From positions 4,960,001 through 5,024,000 of the forward strand of contig CM059621.1 of the NCBI GenBank assembly GCA_030435675.1: a stretch of DNA of 64,000 nt. The letters are read 5' to 3'. Shown in pieces: positions 1 to 11,590 of the stretch. The stretch comes from Steinernema hermaphroditum. Its lineage: Eukaryota; Nematoda; Chromadorea; Rhabditida; Steinernematidae. The position numbers and the translations under genes are program-made. Each line of letters starts with the position of its first letter. Position 1 is the stretch's first letter. Under the pieces are notes generated by a model. That model was not told the DNA's origin, searched no databases, and saw only the letters and a program-made list of their open reading frames with translations.

Positions 1-79
1 TTAATGAACAATAACGCCAACTTATGAATCAAGAACGAACTAACTTTAAACTAACCAAAACTAACTAATTGTAAACCCT

Positions 80-178
80 TTTTTATTTTCTTTTCTCTCC
101 AATTTTTTCCATTTTTTTTTCCAAAATTTTCAATCTTTTTCTTTTCTTCTTCTTTTTTCTTCTCCCTTCCCCTTCCCC
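80..178 (-). other. Polypurine tract region of the BEL element
   Basis: Immediately after the pol stop codon the minus strand is almost pure A/G (the plus strand shows runs of t/c, e.g. ttcccccttccccttcccc-like blocks). This is where a plus-strand priming tract and then the 3' LTR would be expected. Confidence 0.55.
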
Positions 179-3100
179 CTATTCCGGGTAATTGACTCGC
201 TTTCGGTCTCGCAGACCGTAGCGGTGCGTTCCGCGTCGCGAAGACGTGTCCGTGACTCCGTTGACCTCTACTGAGATGCCACTATCCGCCTGATCCGCGA
301 CGATTTCTGGAGGCTCTGTGCTCTCCGGCGAAGCTCGTGTTAGCTCCGCTGCTGGCTCGTTCTGGACCGGTTCCTCCGAGGCGATTTCTTGTACCGCGTC
401 CGTGTCTTCCTCATCTAATTCTAGCGGTACCAGGAGATTGATCGGACGTACGACTGTCCGACCGTTTCCTAGGTGCAGTTTGGCGTTCCGGGTCGCACCG
501 TCTCTGCTGCTCTGAAGTTCCTCGATCCTCGCAACTGTCCAATTCTGCTTCGGCTGAATTTCGTCGATCAACAAGACGCACATCTGCTCTTTCAGTTCCA
601 CCGACTTCGTCCGTCCTTGCCGCAGCGTTCTCTGATGTTTCTCCCGAAGGCTTGTCAGATATTCCCGGTGAAATATTGTCCAGAACCGTTCCTGTATCTG
701 CCGAGAGGATTTGAGCGCTTCGAGCGCCTGTTGTCGAGACTGGATCACTGGTCCGTCTCTGCTGTCGGTCCACGTTTCGTCTTGGACCTCCAGGTCCGAA
801 TTGCCACTGAAAGGCATCACTATCTCCGCGTCTCGTTGATAAAAATCTATTGGCCGAAGTATCGGCTTCCCGTCAAAATTTGAGTCCGAATACGTGAGCG
901 GTCGGCTGTTCATCACTGCTTCAATCGCCACCAGGACGTCTCCAAATTCCGTAAACGTCGGGAGAGTGCGCTTCATCGCCTTGTAGTAGCAGCGCTTGAT
1001 GTCTTGAATCAGCCGCTCGTAGAACGCGCCCTTCCAAGGGCTGTATGGCGATATTCGCCGCCATTCAATCTTTTTCTCCGCGAAGAACCGCATGAGGCTA
1101 GGATTCTTGTCCGAATCCTCAAAATATAGCCGTAAAATCTCTTCTGCCATCCAAAATGTCGGTGCATTATCGCAAGTGACCGTCTCCGGTCTCCGTCGCC
1201 GATTCATAAATCGTTGGAATGCACTTAGGAACTTTTTAGTGGTCATATCTTCGACCGCTTCGAGGTGCACCATCCTAGTGACCGTACAAGTGATAATCAG
1301 TCCGTATGCTTTCGCAATCGTTCCGTCCTTGGTCTTGATGGGTCCGAAGTAGTCCAACCCGCAGTGCTGGAACGGTTCCGCCCGTTGCACTCGTCTCCTT
1401 GGTAATCCTGGAGAGTCCGGGTACGGTAGCGGGAAGTTGTTGAACCGCTGACAGGGCACACAATGACCGATAACCTTCTTCGCAAGTTTTCTGATCGCCG
1501 GAATCCAGTAGTTCTGTCTGACGCTCGTTACCGTGGACCGAAGGGACCGATGAAGAGCCGGTTTGTTGAGCGTAAGATGTTCTTCTCGAACTATCATCTC
1601 CGCTAATTTCGATTTTGGGTCAATCAAGACCGGGAATTTCGCTCCATCCGGGATGGTTGCTCTTTCGAGCCGTCCTCTACAGCGCCAGATCCCGTCCTCA
1701 TCTGCAAATAGGTTAAGCTGCTTGAACTCGCCTAGCCTGTGCTGTATCCGAGCGTTTGTCTGACTTAACCGAATGATAACTGACCGAGCGGACTTGACTT
1801 CGGAGGCCGATAATTCCGCACTCTCTTTGTCCGCTATGTTGAACCATAAACCATGATGTTCGGCCCTGAACGATCGCGGTAATTTCCGTGCCGAATTCCG
1901 AACAAAACGTAATATATAAGCAACAATGTTTATCAATTTTGGAAGCCACTTGGTCTTCGTCCATAGAAACGGTTCTTCCTCGTCAACGATCATGGCGTCT
2001 GCTTCTGATGATTCGATGTTCGCCTCTTCCGGCAGTTCTTGGACATGGCACTGCTCTGGCCATTTGGTCAGCTCTTTGTTCTTGATGAACGCCGGTCCGG
2101 TCCACCAAAAATGATCGGAGAACTCCGACTTGGATAGGCCTCGAGTGGCGCAGTCCGCAGGGTTGTCCGAGGTATTCACGTAGCCGATATAGACTTTCGC
2201 CTGAAAGTCAGTAAACTTCTGACATACCATCCGAAACTTCCGCCATCTGCGCTCGATGTAAATTCCGGCCTTCGGTAGCGTTGGCGATCGGATCCAGCTC
2301 AACGCTATCTGGGAATCCGTCAGGGCTATGACCCGTGTCACGTTCAGTTTCGTCCGCGTTTCGTTCCAAATATCCAGCGCTAATTCCATTCCGAGCAAGT
2401 ACGCGTTTGTCTCCATCTTTGGGATCGTGGCTTGAGTCTTCAGATTTCTGAGCCGCGTCCGGGACATCATGATATGCGAGTGATCTGAATGAACCGCGTA
2501 AACCACTGCCGACATCGTATCGATATTTGCGTCCGAAAATACCACTAACGTAATGTCCGTTTGTACCGGTGCAACGCTTCTTGGGACTTGCTTCCTGAAG
2601 CCGTCCATTTCTGACGCAATCCGAGACCATTCTTCCCTGTCCTTCTGCTCCAGCGGCGTGTCCCATCCGTATAACTGCCACAATTTCTGTTGGAACTTTT
2701 TCGCCGTGAGCATTAGCGGTGCCAACAATCCGAGCGGGTCATAAATGGCGGCTGCTTGACTCGCTACCGTCCGCTTTGTTGTCCGTTCCGACGGTTTCAC
2801 GGCTACCGAGAGTTGCATCATATCTGTTCCCAATAGCCACTGCGTTCCGAGGATCTTCGGTTCCAGATTTCCGCTCCGATCCTCGTCCGTTATCTCCGAG
2901 TTGATTTCGTGACCGTTGGATAAGAACTCTCGCAAGTTCATCCTTAAATCGCAAAATTCCTTTTTCGACAAGTCATAAAGTTTCAGTGCTTCCTGGACTG
3001 TATTGCAGGTTAAAATAACGTTATCCACGTATGTATTCGTAATAATCTGCTCCGCGAAGCTTGGATCTGCGAATCTTCGCAAATGGTACATGATCGTGGC

Positions 3101-3404
3101 CCCGAGAAGGAACGGACTTGCGTTCAATCCGAACGGAATAGTCCGATAACGAAATACCGCGATATTATCCGATCGTGGCTGCTTCGCCACATCTTTCAAC
3201 CACAGGAACCGCACCGCGTCTCTATCCGAGGCGTGCAGCTTTACCTGCAAAAACGCCTTCTCCACGTCACTCACAATTGCGAATTTTCCAGTCCGAAACC
3301 TCAAGTACATCCCCGTGATCAGAGGCAAAATGGTCGGCCCTTGGTAGATGACATCATTGAGGCTTGGTGCGCCGCGGTAATGGGCCGACGCACCAAAAGA
3401 ATCC
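179..3404 (-). pseudogene. BEL/Pao polyprotein: reverse transcriptase, RNase H, integrase, C-terminal DUF5641-like domain
   Basis: A long uninterrupted frame to a stop at 179. Numbering from 3328 as residue 1: RT palm Asp21; RT active-site box reads YVDN at 100-103 instead of Y-x-D-D; RNase H acidic residues at about 266, 306, 338 and 392; integrase zinc-binding H584, H593, C623, C626; integrase catalytic D659, D720, E771; a DUF5641-like C-terminal region at about 890-1000. Domain order PR-RT-RH-IN with this C-terminal domain identifies BEL/Pao. The frame is open but is joined to gag only through frameshifts. Confidence 0.9.
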
Positions 3405-3654
3405 GTACCTTTGTCGTATCTTTCTGAGGAGTTAGTACCGGTTGATGCGGCAGGTAATGCTCTACTGAGTCCCTCGGGACCGGAGCCGTGTCCGCCGTGA
3501 CTTCCTCAATTACCCCGTTCTTCAATTGTTCCGAGAAAGTCCGTATATAGTGGTCCATTACCCATGGATCACTCCCGTACTGCCGAATCATTGCATATAA
3601 CCGACGCTCTGCAATTTTATAATTGTTGGTACATTTAAATGCTCCGGTTTCCAC
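3319..3654 (-). pseudogene. BEL/Pao protease-RT linker and start of reverse transcriptase
   Basis: A short open frame continuing where the gag/protease frame stops, shifted by one base near 3625. It covers the linker and the first RT segment (the 'PHQPV...T-KVRI' region). It breaks again near 3405, after which RT continues in the 179-3404 frame. At the break, the usual 'FDAS' type motif of BEL RTs reads with Gly in place of Asp. This is the second and third frame disruption of the element. Confidence 0.75.
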
Positions 3655-5456
3655 GGGATCGAGACGTAGTACCCGTCTTCTCGTTTCTCAATTGTTTTTC
3701 GAAAATCCCGCATGATCTTCTTGTCTTCTTGGCGCTTCAGATCCGTGGTCGGTCCGCCGAGTTCTTCCAACTCTGGATCCTCGGACCACTCGTTCGCCAT
3801 CTGTTCGACCGTCTCTTCCTGAATACGCTCTTCTTTATCTTCCGAGCTTGCTTCTTCCGACGGTTCGGCTTCGTTGTACAGGATCTCCGCGTCATCCGGG
3901 CGCTTCATTGCGCCAGAGAACATTGCTCCGAACGACGTGGGCGTGACGTAGAGTCCGCTTGGCAATTTGTGGCCTTTGCCTAAAATAAACTGCCAACAGT
4001 AGTCCGTACCGATCAGAATATCCGGAGTTTTCCGGATCTTTTCGGCCATGCGGCTCTCCGACGGCTTCAGTCCGAGTTCCCTCACGAACTTGCGATCTTC
4101 ATCTGCGAGCCTCGGGCGCCTGATTCCGTTCGGAATCACCGTCTCTTTTTCGACCGCCTTCATCTGCAGCGTTTTTCCGTCTTCCGTGATCATATTTAGC
4201 GAGCGGATTTCGTAGTTTTCTTCTGGCAGGACTTGTCCGAACGCGTTAACCCTCAGCTGCGTGTTTCCGACGCTTTTTAGCCCGAGTCGGCGCGCGGCTT
4301 CGCTGGTCACGAATGATCTGCTGGCTGCCGTGTCTAGAACGACTGTAACCTTATTGTAGCTCAGGTTATTCTGGCCTAGAACCGTCGCTTGACCTGCGAG
4401 GATGAACCCTGGCTCCATCTGTTCATCTGGTGTGTCCGAGTTAAACGCCAGGTCCGTGCAGTAAATTTCTGCGGTGTCCGTTTGTTTCGCGCCGCTCAAC
4501 TGCTCTGGACGTTTTTGAAATGCCGATTTTCGAAATGATCCCGAAAAGGTTGGGTTGTCCGAATTGCGACCCGACTGGCATATCGAGACGTGATGTCGCT
4601 TTGAGCACAATTTGCACCCGTTGTGCTTGCATTCTCTGACCCTGTGATCATTTCCGAGGCATACGAAACATAAATTCTTCGATGCTATGATGCTTTTTCG
4701 CATTTCCACGCCTGTCACTTCCCTGCAGTCCGTGGATTCATGTCCGTTTTTATCGCAAAAAATGCAGGCGGTTCTCGGCTTCACGAAGCTCGAAAGGTCC
4801 GTGAATTTTTCCGCTCTTTCGAACCGTCCGCCGAACCGATTAATTCCTGTCGGTTGCGCTCGTTGGAACCGATTTTCTTCCATCATTGTTCGTTTCGCGT
4901 CTTCCAGACTTTTCTTGAACCGCGTCTGCGTGTCCGTGACTCTCCGTTTCGGTTCGTTCGCTTCGCCGATGATGGATTCCATTTGCTGCATCCATTTAAT
5001 CGTCTCTCCGATGTTTTTCAGTAGATCTCCGACGTTATTCTTGTCGAGATGCTTCATCTGGCTGACCAATTCGCGCTGCGTCTGGACCGGGAACTTCTTC
5101 AACACCGTCGTCCAAGTTTTTCGGTTGTCAACCGGCTGTTCCGCGCTCTTCATCTGGTTGTATACTGCTGTAACCTCATCGAGAAGTCCGCGCTGATCTC
5201 TGAGGCTGTCCGACCGAAGGCGTATCCGCTCTAGGCGGTGGTACAAGGTATCAACAAGCTGGTCTGTGTCACCGAACCGATCTTCAAGCATTTTCCAGGC
5301 CAGATCATAATTATCGCCCGTCGCTTCAAAGTATTTAACAACCGATCTGGCTTCCCCTGCCAGGTGCTTCAGCAGAAATCCGAAAAGAACCGTTTTCGAT
5401 TGCCGTGAACTCCCATACGCTTCTTCGAATAGCGTTTGAACTGTTTCCATTCCCAC
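3588..5456 (-). pseudogene. BEL/Pao gag C-terminal part and aspartic protease
   Basis: Open frame of 622 codons. It starts inside the DUF1759-like Gag region (a KHLAGEA motif near residue 30). Three zinc knuckles follow, at about residues 231-244 (C-x2-C-x4-H-x4-C), 263-276 and 281-293. A retropepsin-like region follows, with DTAAS at 375-379 where active proteases have D-[ST]-G, so the active-site glycine is lost. The frame ends at 3588 after the start of the RT-proximal linker, and the continuation is in another frame (3319-3654). Confidence 0.85.
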
Positions 5457-5941
5457 AGTTTTCCAGAAAATACCGGCACTGCCGATGTCTTGATTTTGAC
5501 CTCATCATATGTCAGCCGATTGTCCGATCTGTGGTCGGATTCAGCTGTCCGAACCGTGTCTCGCGTTCGGATTGTCCGTTTAAAATCTTCAAGATCGTCG
5601 CTGAAGTCCATTAGCGACTCGATCACCGATTGACCGAGAAGTTCCGAACGGCGGAACTCGTCCTCGATCGCTGTTTGCGTTTCCGATTTCTCGTAAGCGT
5701 ATGTCAACATATCATACGCATCCTGAACCGATTTCAATTTGTCCCCGAGTTGAAGTAACGCGACTGCGGCCGAGTGCTGCTTTTCGAGCTCGTCCGCTTC
5801 AGCCCATTTGTCTTTTTCCGCTTCCAATTTCTGCAGCCATTTCTGCGCGTGTTTGCACACCGCACCGAGCTTGAAAATGACCGCTGACCAGGCCATAATC
5901 GTTGCACAATGAATAAAACCGAGAATAATCCGAAATATCAA
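5425..5941 (-). pseudogene. BEL/Pao gag, N-terminal part
   Basis: Open frame for the first part of Gag: a charged, probably helical region (about residues 25-130) followed by the start of a DUF1759-like Gag segment. The frame leaves the expected sequence near 5425, in the middle of that conserved segment, and the continuation is in the frame of 3588-5456. A frame change in the middle of a domain is more like a mutation than programmed frameshifting. The first Met at 5941 is a plausible start but is preceded by LTR/leader sequence I could not delimit. Confidence 0.75.
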
Positions 5942-6671
5942 TTAAATCACTGGATTCTTGCAGAGTCCGAACGACTTCTGCTGCTGGACTGGACTCTTCC
6001 GCTCGAGTCCGAAAAAAAGCTTCACTTGCTTCGCAAATATCGGGAACTAGGCTCTTGTGCCGTAGTTGGTCCGATGCACCATAAAGCGCCGACGTTGGGC
6101 GCTTGCTACCGGGGCTCGCAGTGGAGAATCTGGGAGGCTCGCCGTACCGTCCTGGGCTCTTCAGCACGTAGAAGATGTCCGCAGTCCGTTGCCACGCGGG
6201 TTTTCGCTCCCTTCCTTGTGGATGGCGTTGTTCCGCAACACCGATCCGCTAATACCGAGGATAACTACGCGACGCTTATCGATACGCCTCGCTACCCTAT
6301 ACCAATGACAGACACAGCACCTTAGTGAACTGTCGAGTTGCACGTACACGAGAATCGCGGTTAACAAACGATTTACTCGCGGCAAAAGGCAACAATTAAC
6401 GGTGACAAATCGCACAATGCGATACAATAAGCAGAATCACTCTGCGGGGACACACACAAGGTGAACAACAACAATTAACACGATCAACAACAGGCTTGCA
6501 CATCTGACTCTCGCGCGCCGCTTCTGGAACCTTCTCTGGTCTCGCTCGCATGGTGAAAGTCCTATCTTCGGTCCAATTCGCGCGGGAGATTCTTCGCCTC
6601 CACTTCCGCCGTTGCATCTAAGTCCGACTGCTGTAATGGAAGTCCGTTAGTCTGAGTCGCGTGCCGCGACA

Positions 6672-7281
6672 TACTGTACTGTTGTACTTAACCAATTGGA
6701 AATACTGGCGATAACAGAGAATGGTGATACGAGAAGGCCATCTTTTTGAGATTAGCTCATGTTACGATATATGACGACCACAGCAATAGGTTCATTCAGT
6801 AGGTAAGACCCAACGATTAACGTAATTTAAAGGAGTCACCGTCCATCACACAATTAATAACATAGGAAGCCCGTACATCACGTCGCATTTTTGCCATCTG
6901 AAGGTGCCAAAAATTACCATAAACAATGAAAAAACCTCTAACATTAAGAGGCATGTAATGAATAAGTGTAGAATCATAATGCGGGGTGTGAGTTCACTGT
7001 ACTCCACAACGCACCCATCTATGTTACCACAAGTGTAAACTGTAGAGGAGTGACCGTATTGGCGTACGTGAGAAACTACCTGTCTACCTCCGTCCCCCGA
7101 GTGTCTAGTGTCTATTTGTGTCTATATATACCTCCGTAGTCATGTATCATTCTCTTCTGACCTTGAGTGGTCGTATAAATGGTTCTTCCCCTCTTCTCGG
7201 TCACCCACTTCTCAACATAAACATGACGAAAAATTAATGAATGTTTATCAAGTGGCCCATTTTTAATGCTCCAACCTAATA
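6672..7281. repeat. R1 element, right part, cut by the BEL insertion
   Basis: Ends at 7281 in an R1-type terminal inverted repeat (plus strand reads ...GCTCCAACCTAATA). The left part is missing because BEL starts at 6671. The duplicate at 18567-20279 keeps both ends. Confidence 0.75.
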
Positions 7282-7460
7282 CATTACAAAGTAGACATAT
7301 AAAAATGGTTTTTACAGAGGCCAACAATTACTTGTTCAAGGTGTTAGGGTAGACATAAATCAAATGCGGAAATAAATAATGGGACAACGATCAATGATGG
7401 GGTAAATGTGAAGCTTTGTAGAGAGTCTATTGTCGAACGATAACAGTGATAAGCTGTTCC

Positions 7461-8686
7461 TCAAACTGTTTTGTGGAGGGCGCATTCTGTGTTTTCGGCT
7501 ACTGTGACTTGCACGACCTTCGAACTGAACATGGTGTTGAATTTTTTGATGCGAAGCAGTTCGAAAACGCCACTCTGAATGGTTTCGTTGCATGTGAAGT
7601 ATATGACGACCGCACTTCCTATAATACGGCACTGTGTGCTTGTCAATTCAACCTTTCTTACCGTGGCATGCAATCCAGCAGCTGTGACCTAGAATGACGA
7701 GAAGCGGTGGCGCAGTGTAGTACTGAGCGTAGACGTAGATTGCGTCGGAGACTATGATGAAAGAGCAAATGGCACATGATTGATAGATCAACTAGAAAAT
7801 TAGCGTAGGTGACTTTGAGCACATTTGTATGTTACCTGTTTTTGTATTTTGGTTATCTTCTGTGTGTTTATATTCTTAGTTTTGTACCATACCGAAACGG
7901 CGAGGATAATGTAAATAGCAGAAGTTATGATCATAACAGAAAAATTGTTGAAAGTATGATACGAGCTGTGGTACTGAAATAGTCTATGTGTACGTAGCTA
8001 AAACGCGTCAATAACCCTTTCAGTGTCAACATTAAGCCAATCAATATCTTCATACGGACTGGTGTACAAGGCATATCCTCTTGTCGAGAAAATGAAACTC
8101 TTCGACTTCCAGCTCATGAAGCCTCCGTATGCGAACGGCACTGCACACCACAGATATGTCCGATTACCTTGGAAAAGGAAGTCAGTGACTGACGGGAACC
8201 ACAAGTCCACTGCTCTGTTAATTCCGAGGATGACGCTTGTCATACAAGTGCTGCACCAGAGCCCTATAATAGGCAGATCGCTGTCAGATAAATGAGGACA
8301 ATATTCATACCTATGGCGGCCACTCCACTAAAATACATGAACTGTGGGTAGGTGCAAAAAATTGCACCTTTAATACTGAAGTAGCCGTTTATGATGCTGT
8401 TGACTATGAGTGTAGCCATGTCGAAGAATCCAAGGAGAAACATGAGTTTGTAGCAGGAGTATTGACGTAATTCTTTTTGGGTGAGGACGATCATACAAGG
8501 AATGCACATAATCTATGATAGTTTGATAACAGATGCAGTTGAAGTCTCATGTACCTCCAGAGCTATGCCGATAGTGAGCTGGCCGGATCCAACGACGACA
8601 TTGGAAGATCCGTATTTCGATGGGTCGATTCCAGTACAGTTGTAGAGACGTTCGAAATCGTTGTGGTAGTTGAGGTACAGATCCAT
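7461..8686 (-). CDS. Serpentine receptor class T (Srt-type chemoreceptor GPCR), copy 1
   Basis: Nematode-specific seven-pass receptor expected in the plasma or ciliary membrane of sensory neurons. Six exons spliced by eye, all GT-AG and in phase: 8686-8555, 8512-8311, 8263-8016, 7973-7836, 7791-7662, 7618-7461; total 1008 nt, 335 aa, the usual Srt length. Family marks: YNCTG near the N-terminus; IPCMIV followed by SCYKLMFLLGFFD (TM2 region); FCTYPQF; LWCSTCM...LGINRAVDLWFP after the third splice; YHSSYHTFNNF before TM5. The start Met at 8686 is the first in frame and places the short N-terminal ectodomain correctly. There is no stop or frameshift. The ligand is unknown. About ten synonymous but only two replacement differences (by eye) separate it from its duplicate, so it is probably functional. 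Confidence 0.9.
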
Positions 8687-9384
8687 CGTCGAAAGGGTTA
8701 GCTGAACGGACTAAGCTGTGCTTGACACGACGGTTTTTGAGTAGAACTAAACACATGTGTGAAGCGTTTTTATACCAGCTCCAATCACGAAAGACATAGA
8801 CGACATGATGTGTGTAAGACAATGGAAACAAAATTATTAGAATGGTAAGTTGTCCTGACGCAAGGGCAAAAAAAAAGAAAACACGTTTAATTACATGTTT
8901 TGGTCTAGAGAAAAGTGGCGGGATTTGCGAGTCGTATTCTAAAATCGCACCAAGATAAAATCTCGTTCTTTGGCGACAATGAAACAATCGACACTTATAA
9001 TAGAGTGTACTGACGGTAAAAACATGTTTGTGAATCAATTAACATAGTCATCTTTTGTCGTCTGCTTCATTATATTCCAGGACATGGCCCTGATCGTTTC
9101 TCACAATCAACCAACGACGTACTTTTGGTCACAGTAGAAGGAATTTGGCCGTGGTTCACCACCAAGCCAACCGAGCATGTCATCAACATCAAGACGTCAT
9201 TCTGAAGTTCATCGATAATCGGTAGCATTTATTGGGTTGAACATTGATAATTGAAAGTCCAATTGTAAGGTCTCCTGTCGTGATGTCCTTCATGTCATAG
9301 GAGATACGATAGTCTTGTCAGTTTCTGTTGTTTTTTTACCATTTTCCTGAGGTTGTTCGGCATTCAGTACCAGAACTAGCATTG

Positions 9385-10130
9385 TATTGGGTTGTTGCAT
9401 TGAAAATGGCCGATCATTTTTGTGATTATTTACTGAAACAAACACGAGCATTTCAGCCATGGTATTCATCATTCTTATGTACAACTTAAGTCCACTTTAT
9501 AGCCAACATCCTGATTCCTCAATTGTAGAATACGAGGGTTTAAAATCGGAAAATATTTTTGGTCCGATTTTCGACCTCTTTATCTTATTCTGAATGGTTT
9601 CCTCTGATGTCGTCATATGTGGACGAGTACAGGTGAGGGTAAGATAGAGCTAAGATAGAGCTATAGAAACAACAGGAAAGAGATCTGTCAGCTCAAAGTG
9701 GAGAACCTTTGTGGCGGCCAACATGGAAATACACGGACTCGGGCAGACGTACTTTTTGGGAATCGAAGGGTCATTTTTTCCACATTAGGCCTCTTTTCCT
9801 GTAAAGTATAAATGAGCTCGTGGGGTCGCTATGTGGGCATGGTAGCTGTGAACGGTAGTTATCTGCTCTATGTTCCCGTTCCCTGTTATAGTACTTAACC
9901 AATTGGAAACATTGGAGTTAAGAGAACATGATGATCTGAAAAGGCCATCTTTTTCAACTTTGCCCTTGTTATGATACACGATGAGCACAGCGATAGGTGC
10001 ATTCAGTAGGTATGACCCAGGGATGTACGTGGTTGAAAACATTCACCGTCCATCACAGAATTAATACCATAGGAAGCCCGTATATCACTTCACATTTCGC
10101 CATCTCGAGGTGCCAAAAAAAGACAATTAA
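9385..10130 (+). repeat. R1 inverted-repeat element, right end lost
   Basis: Starts with TA followed by TTGGGTTG at 9385, then the R1 internal sequence including the conserved 'gaccatcatt...gaggtgcc' and 'ctcacagctaccatgcc' type segments (here inverted relative to some copies). The right terminus is not recognisable and degenerates into an A-rich tract near 10130. It interrupts the boundary between duplication blocks A and B in copy 1. Confidence 0.6.
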
Positions 10131-10239
10131 GATAGAAAAAAAAAACTAAAACCTGGGAACGGGCAGAAAAATAAAAGAAAAAACGACGACCTGGGAACGG
10201 ACAGAAAAATGGTCGGAAAAGGAAGGCACGTAAGTCTAC

Positions 10240-10683
10240 AGAGTAAAACTGACTCACTAGACTAGAGTATCATATGAGGTATTGCTCCACTATGACGTGC
10301 CAGCCTCCATGCAAAATTTCAGCCGGATCGGCTATTCGAAAAAAAAAAAATTCTCACACCACGGTGGCTGAACCAGCCTGGCAGGCATACGCACTGCCAA
10401 TGACCCACCCTGTGGAAGTTTAGCTTTACTTCACGGGTCACATTACTAACTGCTGGCATTTTCGTAGCACTGCATTCACTTTTAGCTGAATCATCATTAC
10501 TGTACAGATTTCTGGTTGTTCTTAATGTTCAAAGGCGACTCTCAAACGCTAAGAAGACAGTCCTCGGATAGCCATCGGTGTCTCTATTGTCTCGCATGTG
10601 CTCAGCAGAAATACGTTCCTACTGTACACGAGCTAAACTTCAGCACGCAAATGCTTGCGCGGTGTGTAGGTCGCTGGACATAC
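10240..10683. repeat. Segmental duplication block B, copy 1, left part
   Basis: Matches 22800-23344. Relative to copy 2 about 115 bp is missing at about 10276, at a short tatgaggt microhomology. The LTR element that starts at 10684 interrupts the block. Confidence 0.85.
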
Positions 10684-10937
10684 TGTCGTGTCCGGAAGGG
10701 GACAGACAACCTTCCTTACTGGGTGTGTGGCACATGCACTAGTTATAGTATAAATAAACTTTATTACATGCGTGAGGGGACTAGGGAGAGAGAGAGGCAG
10801 GACCACCGTGCGAGAGACGTCGCCGACTCGCAGCTGGTGGGCAGCGAGTCGGGTCAGCACTCTGCTCGGGTTTGCGAGACGCGGGCTTTTATACCCGATC
10901 TCCTGAAGCGCGGGAGCGCTGGGGAGGAGCCCCGACA
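10684..10937 (-). repeat. 3' LTR (minus-strand orientation)
   Basis: 254 bp, nearly identical to 13453-13706. The differences seen are acccg versus atccg beside the TATA box and ggagg versus ggcgg near the end. Confidence 0.9.
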
Positions 10938-11590
10938 CACCCCGGCTTCTGAGATTCGACGGCCTCGTCGAAAAAGTGAGCATTGGGAGATGAATATGAA
11001 TATAAAGAGAGGGAATACGGTATAGGTATATGTGATAAAGGAGATGAAGAGGCAAAGAGGGTATGGGGGGATGATACAACTACAAAACTACTAACTATAA
11101 TATTTACATGACGGTCGATCTTCTTCTTGTGTGATCCGAATCTATTCATCGAAGAGGATCGGAATTCCCTCGTTGTTCGGGAGGTTTGCCCATTCGTTGT
11201 CAACCAGGGGAGTAGGTCCTTGAGTGCGGCTGTCTGTCGCGTACAGGCAGCGTTCCTCATTCGTTCCAATGGGCGTGAGGGGTCGCGATTCCCTACGTGC
11301 TCGTTGGTCGGTGGACATCTTTGACTCTTCGGTATTCCAGACATTCCCGGATTGCTTGTCTGCTCCGGTCGCCATTGCTGAGGGTATGTTCTTCCGTAGT
11401 ATTGTTGTGTGTCTGGACGTTCGTCGCAGTCCCGATGTCGAGGCTGATTGACGGGCGCGGAGCTGTTTAATTGATCTCCTAGGTCATCCATTCCGCGTGC
11501 CGTGATCGCATTGATCGGCTGCGGCTCTTCTTCTCTGGCGTCGATTTCTTCGTTTTGTCCTCGTCGTGTCGTCCAATCGATCGTGTCCAA
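10889..11590 (-). CDS. Second ORF of the 3-kb LTR element, overlapping the gag-like ORF
   Basis: An open frame of 233 codons overlapping the end of the 381-aa ORF in another frame and running into the 3' LTR. The part up to about residue 140 is rich in Arg, Gln, Pro and Thr with a composition similar to the upstream ORF, so it may be the continuation of the same protein after a frameshift (mutational or programmed). The last part is LTR-proximal and probably not coding. No family is recognised. Confidence 0.3.
   Translation of the reverse strand: MDTIDWTTRRGQNEEIDAREEEPQPINAITARGMDDLGDQLNSSAPVNQPRHRDCDERPDTQQYYGRTYPQQWRPEQTSNPGMSGIPKSQRCPPTNEHVGNRDPSRPLERMRNAACTRQTAALKDLLPWLTTNGQTSRTTREFRSSSMNRFGSHKKKIDRHVNIIVSSFVVVSSPHTLFASSSPLSHIPIPYSLSLYSYSSPNAHFFDEAVESQKPGCVGAPPQRSRASGDRV

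Larger units (their letters stand above)
1..6671 (-). mobile_element. BEL/Pao LTR retrotransposon, degenerate, truncated by the window edge
   Basis: A minus-strand retroelement with gag, protease, reverse transcriptase, RNase H and integrase in BEL/Pao order. The right boundary is inferred at 6671, where the minus strand begins TGTCGCGG (typical LTR 5' TGT) and the next plus-strand bases match the paralogous unoccupied sequence near 19656. A purine-rich tract on the minus strand (about 80-178) follows the pol stop, so the 3' LTR should lie left of position 1 and is not in the window. LTR length and primer-binding site could not be fixed without the second LTR. The coding region is split by at least three frame changes and key catalytic residues are altered, so this copy is very probably dead. 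Confidence 0.9.
6672..9382. repeat. Segmental duplication block A, copy 1 (srt locus)
   Basis: Nearly identical to 19668-22388; the offset is 12,998 bp across the srt gene, with small indels before it. The left edge coincides with the BEL LTR start, the right edge with an R1 insertion at 9385. The block contains the remaining right part of an R1 element and a full srt gene. Confidence 0.9.

Noticed and set aside
411..2744. Several 60-160 codon open frames on both strands inside the BEL pol region
   Set aside because: They overlap the pol frame, have no motifs and are shadows of its codon pattern.
7112..7327. 71-codon minus frame, duplicated at 20110-20325
   Set aside because: It lies across the end of an R1 element and its flank; conserved only because the segment is duplicated.
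8547..9038. 163-codon minus frame overlapping srt exon 1
   Set aside because: It is out of frame with the spliced srt gene; the part overlapping exon 1 is a shadow, and the rest lacks motifs.
10516..11025. 169-codon plus frame running from the duplicated flank into the LTR
   Set aside because: It crosses the insertion junction at 10684, and the empty-site copy does not have it, so it is a chance fusion.
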